This document shows positions 8,159 to 11,134 of a stretch of DNA of 11,134 bases, in pieces. A program made the translations under genes and the position numbers. Position 1 is the stretch's first letter. The number at the start of each line of letters is the position of its first letter. Under the pieces are notes generated by a model that had not been told where the DNA came from, searched no databases, and worked only from the letters and a program-made list of their open reading frames with translations. The stretch is from Desulfovibrio sp. (GTDB lineage: Bacteria > Desulfobacterota > Desulfovibrionia > Desulfovibrionales > Desulfovibrionaceae). The DNA is taken from positions 1 through 11,134 of the forward strand of contig JAIWOE010000129.1 of assembly GCA_020217165.1 (NCBI GenBank). Reading direction: 5' to 3'.

Positions 8159-8263
8159 CTATTTCAAGGGCTGATGGACTCGCAACGACGGCATGAGGCG
8201 AATGCACTCCTCGGCCCAGAGGGCAATGCGGGTGCGCAGCTGGTCGGGCGGGATCAGGCGTTC
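8159..8263 (-). pseudogene. Unidentified coding remnant on minus strand
   Basis: From ATG 8263 the minus strand reads MERLIPPDQLRTRIALWAEE, then CIRLMPSLRVHQPLK and a stop. The amino acid pattern is protein-like and third codon positions are mostly G or C, as in the real genes here. Upstream in another frame the stretch GLFLDICLDQVA also looks coding, so this may be the frameshifted C-terminal end of a larger gene. AGGTGG four bases before the ATG could equally make it a tiny independent gene of 34 residues. I do not recognise the family. It lies beside the insertion-sequence scar, so it may be what remains of the gene the element disrupted. Confidence 0.35.
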
Positions 8264-8321
8264 CATGAAGCCACCTGGTCCAGGCAGATGTCCAAAAAAA
8301 GGCCGCAAACTCCACGAGGAG

Positions 8322-8521
8322 TGAGTGCGGAAAACTAGACAGGTCTGCAAGGTGAGGTCCACCGACGAGGAAGACGACCAGGAATGGGCAAGAGAAGACG
8401 CTTTTCCCCCGAGTTCAAGGCCAAGGTAACCCTGGCCGCCCTCGTCAAAGCCGGACCCTCATCCCCCGAATCGATCCCGGCGACTGCAGCGGGCTACTGC
8501 GCCATGGCAACCCGTCTCTGA
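8322..8521 (+). mobile_element. Decayed left end of an IS3-family insertion sequence
   Basis: The stretch starting TGAGTGCGGAAAACTAGACAG (8322-8342) resembles the terminal inverted repeat of IS3-type elements (TG start, internal A run, GACAG). About 40 bases later a transposase OrfA start follows. No OrfB, right-end repeat or target-site duplication was found in the following DNA, so only the left end remains. The exact boundary is inferred from resemblance and not confirmed. Confidence 0.55.
8384..8521 (+). pseudogene. Truncated IS3-family transposase OrfA remnant
   Basis: ATG 8384 opens a 45-codon frame. The first 23 or so residues, MGKRRRFSPEFKAKVTLAAL onward, match the N-terminus typical of IS3-family OrfA (the RRxFSPEFKxKVxLxAL start of its helix-turn-helix). 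After VKAG the similarity stops: the expected continuation with a TLAELA-like helix is replaced by unrelated codons and a TGA at 8519-8521. OrfA is normally about 90-100 residues, so this fragment cannot make a working transposase. AGGA just before the ATG would be its old ribosome-binding site. It marks past insertion and decay next to the acetyltransferase gene. Confidence 0.7.
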
Positions 8522-8528
8522 ATTTGCA

Positions 8529-8546
8529 ATGATTCCATGGTATCAT
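8529..8546. promoter_or_regulatory. Imperfect 18-bp palindrome upstream of acetyltransferase
   Basis: ATGAT-T-CCATGG-T-ATCAT is symmetric except for one T-T pair on each side of the core. It lies directly at the end of the IS remnant and about 160 bases before the acetyltransferase start, in a locally AT-rich patch. It could be an operator for that gene or chance. No clear promoter hexamers were found around it. Confidence 0.3.
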
Positions 8547-8703
8547 GACACGATGGCAAGGCACAACGGCAGGCCTCGGCCAAATTGTGCGGCCTTTGGG
8601 GATTCTCAGTGGCCCTTTTTATTCCCCAGCTCCCTTGATCGCCCACCCATCAGCGCCTATGAAAAGCCATGTCCCGCATCGCTTCCCAACATCAGGAGCA
8701 CCC

Positions 8704-9282
8704 ATGCATTCCACACTGCACAGCAACGCGCAGCACGTCGAAATCCGATACGCCACCGAGGCAGACACGCCAGCCATGCATGACGTGGTCCTGGCGGCAT
8801 TCGGCATGCCGTCGGGTCCGGAACTGGTGAGCCTCATTGATGACTTGTCCGGTGATGCCACTGCAAGGCCATTGCTGTCGTTCGTTGCCACCAGTCAAGG
8901 CCGGATTGTCGGGCATATCCTCTTTTCGAATGTCCAGCTCCAGGGATCGCAAGACCAGGTCGCGGCGTCCATTCTTGCACCGTTGTGCGTCCACCCGGAC
9001 TTTCAGCGCCAGGGGATAGGCGGGGCGCTGATTACATTCGGTCTCAGCCAATTGCGGGCCATGGACATTGGGCTGGTATTTGTGCTGGGGCACCCTGACT
9101 ACTACCCTCGGCTCGGCTTCGTGCCCGCCGGCGAACGCGGGCTGCAGGCTCCCCACCCGATTCCGCCAGAGCATGCCGGCGCCTGGATGGTGCAGGCACT
9201 GCGGCCGGGCCTGCTCGGAACCGTGACGGGAACGGTGGCCTGCGCAGAGACGCTCAACGATCCCAGGCACTGGCGGGAATAA
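8704..9282 (+). CDS. GNAT-family N-acetyltransferase, YhbS-like
   Basis: A 192-residue protein with one GNAT domain that should transfer an acetyl group from acetyl-CoA to an amine. The acetyl-CoA binding motif is LAPLCVHPDFQRQGIGGALI (91-110), with the QRQGIG pyrophosphate loop. VFVLGHPDYYPRLGFVPA (about 126-142) is the conserved C-terminal block of the YhbS-type subgroup (COG3153). Substrate is unknown. The frame is open upstream to 8545, but ATG 8704 is preferred because AGGAG lies five bases before it and the upstream residues are not family-like. It stands alone: IS scar upstream, convergent LarC-type gene downstream. Length fits the family and nothing is missing. Confidence 0.88.
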   Translation: MHSTLHSNAQHVEIRYATEADTPAMHDVVLAAFGMPSGPELVSLIDDLSGDATARPLLSFVATSQGRIVGHILFSNVQLQGSQDQVAASILAPLCVHPDFQRQGIGGALITFGLSQLRAMDIGLVFVLGHPDYYPRLGFVPAGERGLQAPHPIPPEHAGAWMVQALRPGLLGTVTGTVACAETLNDPRHWRE

Positions 9283-9307
9283 GGCGGCACGTCAGGCCGT
9301 CTGCGGT

Positions 9308-9329
9308 ACCCGTCGGAAGGCGGGTCTTT
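9308..9329 (+). terminator. Short terminator-like hairpin after acetyltransferase
   Basis: ACCCGTC pairs with GGCGGGT (7 base pairs, one G-T) around a GGAA tetraloop (9315-9318), followed by CTTTGTC. It lies 26 bases behind the acetyltransferase stop in the gap between convergent genes. The T run is short, so termination may be partial. Confidence 0.5.
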
Positions 9330-9397
9330 GTCATGCTTCGAGTGATCCTGTGAATTGCTTCAACGTAAACTCCCGGCAGCTGCATTCACGGGCAAGG

Positions 9398-10420
9398 CTA
9401 CTCTCCGCCGCAGGACGCACCGGCCCTGGCCATGGCGTACCCCATCAGGGAAAAGGTGTTGGCGTTGTGCAGCACGGTGGCGGCCAGGTGCGAGTGCCTG
9501 CCAATGCCCGGGTGTTCATGCTCGTGTGCATGTTCGTGGGTGTGTTCATGGACGTGTTCGTGCGTGTGTTCGTGGTCGCCTTGCATGGAGCCTCCTTGGT
9601 TTCCATAAGGATACTGGTTGGAGGCGTCCTGTAAAGACGGCACAAAATATTCTTGCATGGCATGGAACACGGCAGCATCGGCGCGGCAGGTTCCGGGTTC
9701 TGGCGCGGTTTCGTACAAATAGACACGCAACCCGTTGCAGATTCCCTGCACATGATATGAGCCGTATGCCACCCCGTGGGCCAGGACGCACCCCACGGGC
9801 CCGGTGGTGAAGCGTTGCGTCATGGCCTGCACCAGCACGGCGCCGGTGGGGGTGACCAGCTCCTGCATGGCCGCGGTGGGCATGACCGGGGTGTGGGTCA
9901 TGAATTGCAACGTGGCCGGCGCCGGCAAGGGCAGGGGGCCATGATCGCAGACCACCACCCCGCGGAACCAGGGCAGGGCGGAACAGGTGACGGTCGTGAC
10001 ACAAAGTTGCTCCAGACCCCAGAAGGCCCCCACCACGTCCAGCACCGTATCCAGCGCGCCCACCTCGTGAAAATGGACCTGCTCCAAGGGGATGCCATGC
10101 ACCGCGGCCTCGGCCTGGCCCAGGGCGCGCAGGGTGGCCATGGCCTTGTCCTTGACCTGGTCGGACACCGCCAGGGCCTGCACGATGGCGCGCATGTCAT
10201 CAAGATGTCGCAGGGGCTGGGCGTCCGGCAGGTCCATGGCCAGATGCGTGCCGAGGACGCAATCCACCATCCTGGGGATGGGTCTGAGGCGAAGATTGAA
10301 TCCGAGGGAGCGGAAGGCCTGTTCCAGGGGGGCGATGTCCAACCCCACGGCACACAGGGCGGCAAGTATCATGTCGCCGCTCACACCGCCCACGGGGTCC
10401 AGATGTACATGCAGAGGCAC
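9398..10420 (-). CDS. LarC-like nickel-cofactor protein: LarC1 half with His-rich tail
   Basis: A 340-residue protein of the LarC family (TIGR00299), whose full-length members insert nickel into the pincer cofactor of lactate racemase LarA. Seen here are the N-terminal signature DPVGGVSGDM (8-17), HFHEVGALDTVLDVVGA (116-132), the Pro-rich PLPLPAPAT block (162-170), ELVTPTGA (187-194) and CNGLRVYLYE (about 228-237), all belonging to LarC1. The LarC2 half, which binds CTP in studied LarC, is absent. In its place is a tail with 11 His alternating mainly with Glu (283-303), a likely nickel or zinc store, and a short unconserved end. GTG 10420 is chosen as start because GAGGAG lies seven bases upstream and the family begins just before DPVGG; an in-frame GTG at 10480 would add 20 unconserved residues. 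It lies 100 bases behind hydB on the same strand. No larA is in the window. Confidence 0.82.
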   Translation of the reverse strand: MPLHVHLDPVGGVSGDMILAALCAVGLDIAPLEQAFRSLGFNLRLRPIPRMVDCVLGTHLAMDLPDAQPLRHLDDMRAIVQALAVSDQVKDKAMATLRALGQAEAAVHGIPLEQVHFHEVGALDTVLDVVGAFWGLEQLCVTTVTCSALPWFRGVVVCDHGPLPLPAPATLQFMTHTPVMPTAAMQELVTPTGAVLVQAMTQRFTTGPVGCVLAHGVAYGSYHVQGICNGLRVYLYETAPEPGTCRADAAVFHAMQEYFVPSLQDASNQYPYGNQGGSMQGDHEHTHEHVHEHTHEHAHEHEHPGIGRHSHLAATVLHNANTFSLMGYAMARAGASCGGE

Positions 10421-10520
10421 GAAGTGTCTCCTCAATGCGATACTGTGGAGGATGAAACGCCGCCCTAGGGTCAGGAACACTCCCTCGCCGCAGGCGTGCG
10501 TGAATCAAGGCCGCCGGGGG

Positions 10521-10895
10521 CTATTCATAAGGGTAGGTGTTGCCCTCGAATTCCTTGGCCCGCGGGTTGGGGTAATGGCCTTCGGCCTGCAGTTTCTTGA
10601 TGTATTTGGAACGGTCCGTGAAGTGCATGTGCAGGAACTGGTGGGAATCGTGCCCCCCGGGCTCGCCCAGGAATTTCTTGTACAGGGTTTGCACCTGCAC
10701 ATTATCCTGGCTGGCGCGCACGGGGAACTTGGCGTCGGCGCCGTACACGGAGTCGATGCGATCCATCATGTACTCTTTCACCTTCTTGGTGGCGGCCACG
10801 GCCTTGCCCGTGAGGCGGATGCCAACGAGGGCCGCCCCGCCCAGGATACAGCCGGTCTTCAGGAAAGCGCGACGGGTGACGTGTGCGATATTCAT
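10521..10895 (-). CDS. hydB: Periplasmic [FeFe] hydrogenase small subunit
   Basis: A 124-residue protein matching the small subunit of Desulfovibrio periplasmic [FeFe] hydrogenase, including [25 protein letters not shown], the LHMHF segment and the C-terminal [15 protein letters not shown]. The N-terminus carries a twin-arginine signal (TRRAFLKTG, residues 7-15) followed by a hydrophobic stretch, with likely cleavage after the AVAA near residue 35. In this enzyme the small subunit carries the Tat signal that brings the folded, cofactor-loaded large subunit to the periplasm; it then wraps around it. The start is well supported by AAGGAGG eight bases upstream, which overlaps the hydA stop codon, so the two are translationally linked. 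Length agrees with the family. Confidence 0.96.
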   Translation of the reverse strand: MNIAHVTRRAFLKTGCILGGAALVGIRLTGKAVAATKKVKEYMMDRIDSVYGADAKFPVRASQDNVQVQTLYKKFLGEPGGHDSHQFLHMHFTDRSKYIKKLQAEGHYPNPRAKEFEGNTYPYE

Positions 10896-10907
10896 GCGGG
10901 GTCCTCC

Positions 10908-11134
10908 TTAGGCCTTTTGTTCCGACATCATCCGCAGCCGATTGCGGCAGCTGGCCATGAACCTAGTGGTGGAGCGGTGCATGGCCTCGAACACGCCAGG
11001 CATGATGGGCTGCCCGCCGCCGCACACGCAGCCGCCGGGGCAGGCCATGAACTCGATGAACTGCCAGGGGGCCTTGCCAGCCTTCACCAGTTCACAGACA
11101 TTTTTGAAGCGCTTGGCCCCGTGGATCACGGCCA
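10908..11134 (-). CDS. hydA: Periplasmic [FeFe] hydrogenase large subunit, C-terminal part (cut by window edge)
   Basis: The last 75 codons of the catalytic subunit, reading in from the window end as [19 protein letters not shown] and ending ...[23 protein letters not shown] contains the two C-terminal H-cluster cysteines (codons at 11040-11042 and 11028-11030, the ACPGGC pair) that hold the [4Fe-4S] cluster and bridge to the di-iron site. The enzyme reversibly oxidises H2 in the periplasm and passes electrons to c-type cytochromes. The upstream H-cluster motifs and ferredoxin-like domain lie outside the window. A GTG at 11129 is an internal valine, not the start. The stop TAA overlaps the hydB ribosome-binding site, showing a tight hydAB operon. 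Confidence 0.95.
   Translation of the reverse strand, partial: AVIHGAKRFKNVCELVKAGKAPWQFIEFMACPGGCVCGGGQPIMPGVFEAMHRSTTRFMASCRNRLRMMSEQKA

Noticed and set aside
8545..8703. Longer N-terminus for the acetyltransferase
   Set aside because: The extra 53 residues are not GNAT-like, and ATG 8704 has a good AGGAG.
9510..9580. Tandem repeat or CRISPR-like array of GTGTTC units
   Set aside because: The short repeats are the codons of the His/Glu tail of the LarC-like protein, with no spacers. No CRISPR array or tRNA gene was seen in the window.
10421..10480. GTG 10480 as the start of the LarC-like gene
   Set aside because: It adds 20 unconserved residues. GTG 10420 has GAGGAG upstream and matches the usual family start just before DPVGG.

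Overview
The window is GC-rich (roughly 60-65% by eye) and looks like a chromosomal segment from a sulfate-reducing deltaproteobacterium of the Desulfovibrio group. The strongest evidence is at the right edge: the C-terminus of a periplasmic [FeFe] hydrogenase large subunit (HydA) followed directly by its small Tat-exported subunit (HydB). Both closely resemble the Desulfovibrio vulgaris proteins as I remember them. A dense set of signal-transduction genes to the left fits a motile anaerobe of this kind. Species cannot be assigned.

Left half (1-7988) is signalling. It starts inside a hybrid sensor histidine kinase (PAS end, HisKA, HATPase, receiver; 1-1497). Next come a chemoreceptor with a periplasmic Cache sensor (1767-3584) closed by a strong terminator, and a TPR-protein gene whose frame is broken near its 5' end (3716-4340). 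A REC-TPR-REC response-regulator-like protein lies on the minus strand (4399-6027). A second chemoreceptor, with a cytoplasmic PAS sensor and almost no periplasmic part, follows (6393-7988). The TPR gene and the REC-TPR-REC gene converge on a 12-bp hairpin. The REC-TPR-REC gene and the second chemoreceptor diverge from a 365-bp region holding an AT-rich cluster of inverted repeats.

Middle (7989-8703) is a gene-poor scar of about 700 bases. It holds a 12-bp perfect hairpin behind the chemoreceptor, a short unidentified coding remnant on the minus strand, and the decayed left end of an IS3-type insertion sequence with about 25 recognisable residues of its OrfA. A YhbS-like GNAT acetyltransferase (8704-9282) follows.

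Right part (9398-11134) is read on the minus strand: hydA (partial), hydB, then a LarC-type nickel-cofactor protein. The LarC-type protein has the N-terminal LarC1 half but ends in an 11-histidine His/Glu tail where the LarC2 domain would be expected. It lies 100 bases behind hydB, an odd pairing because [FeFe] hydrogenase contains no nickel.

The points most worth a second look are this short LarC-like protein beside the hydrogenase, the frameshifted TPR gene with a 14-bp palindrome at the break, the REC-TPR-REC architecture with a degenerate first receiver, and the IS scar. I did not find a convincing wholly new multi-gene system.
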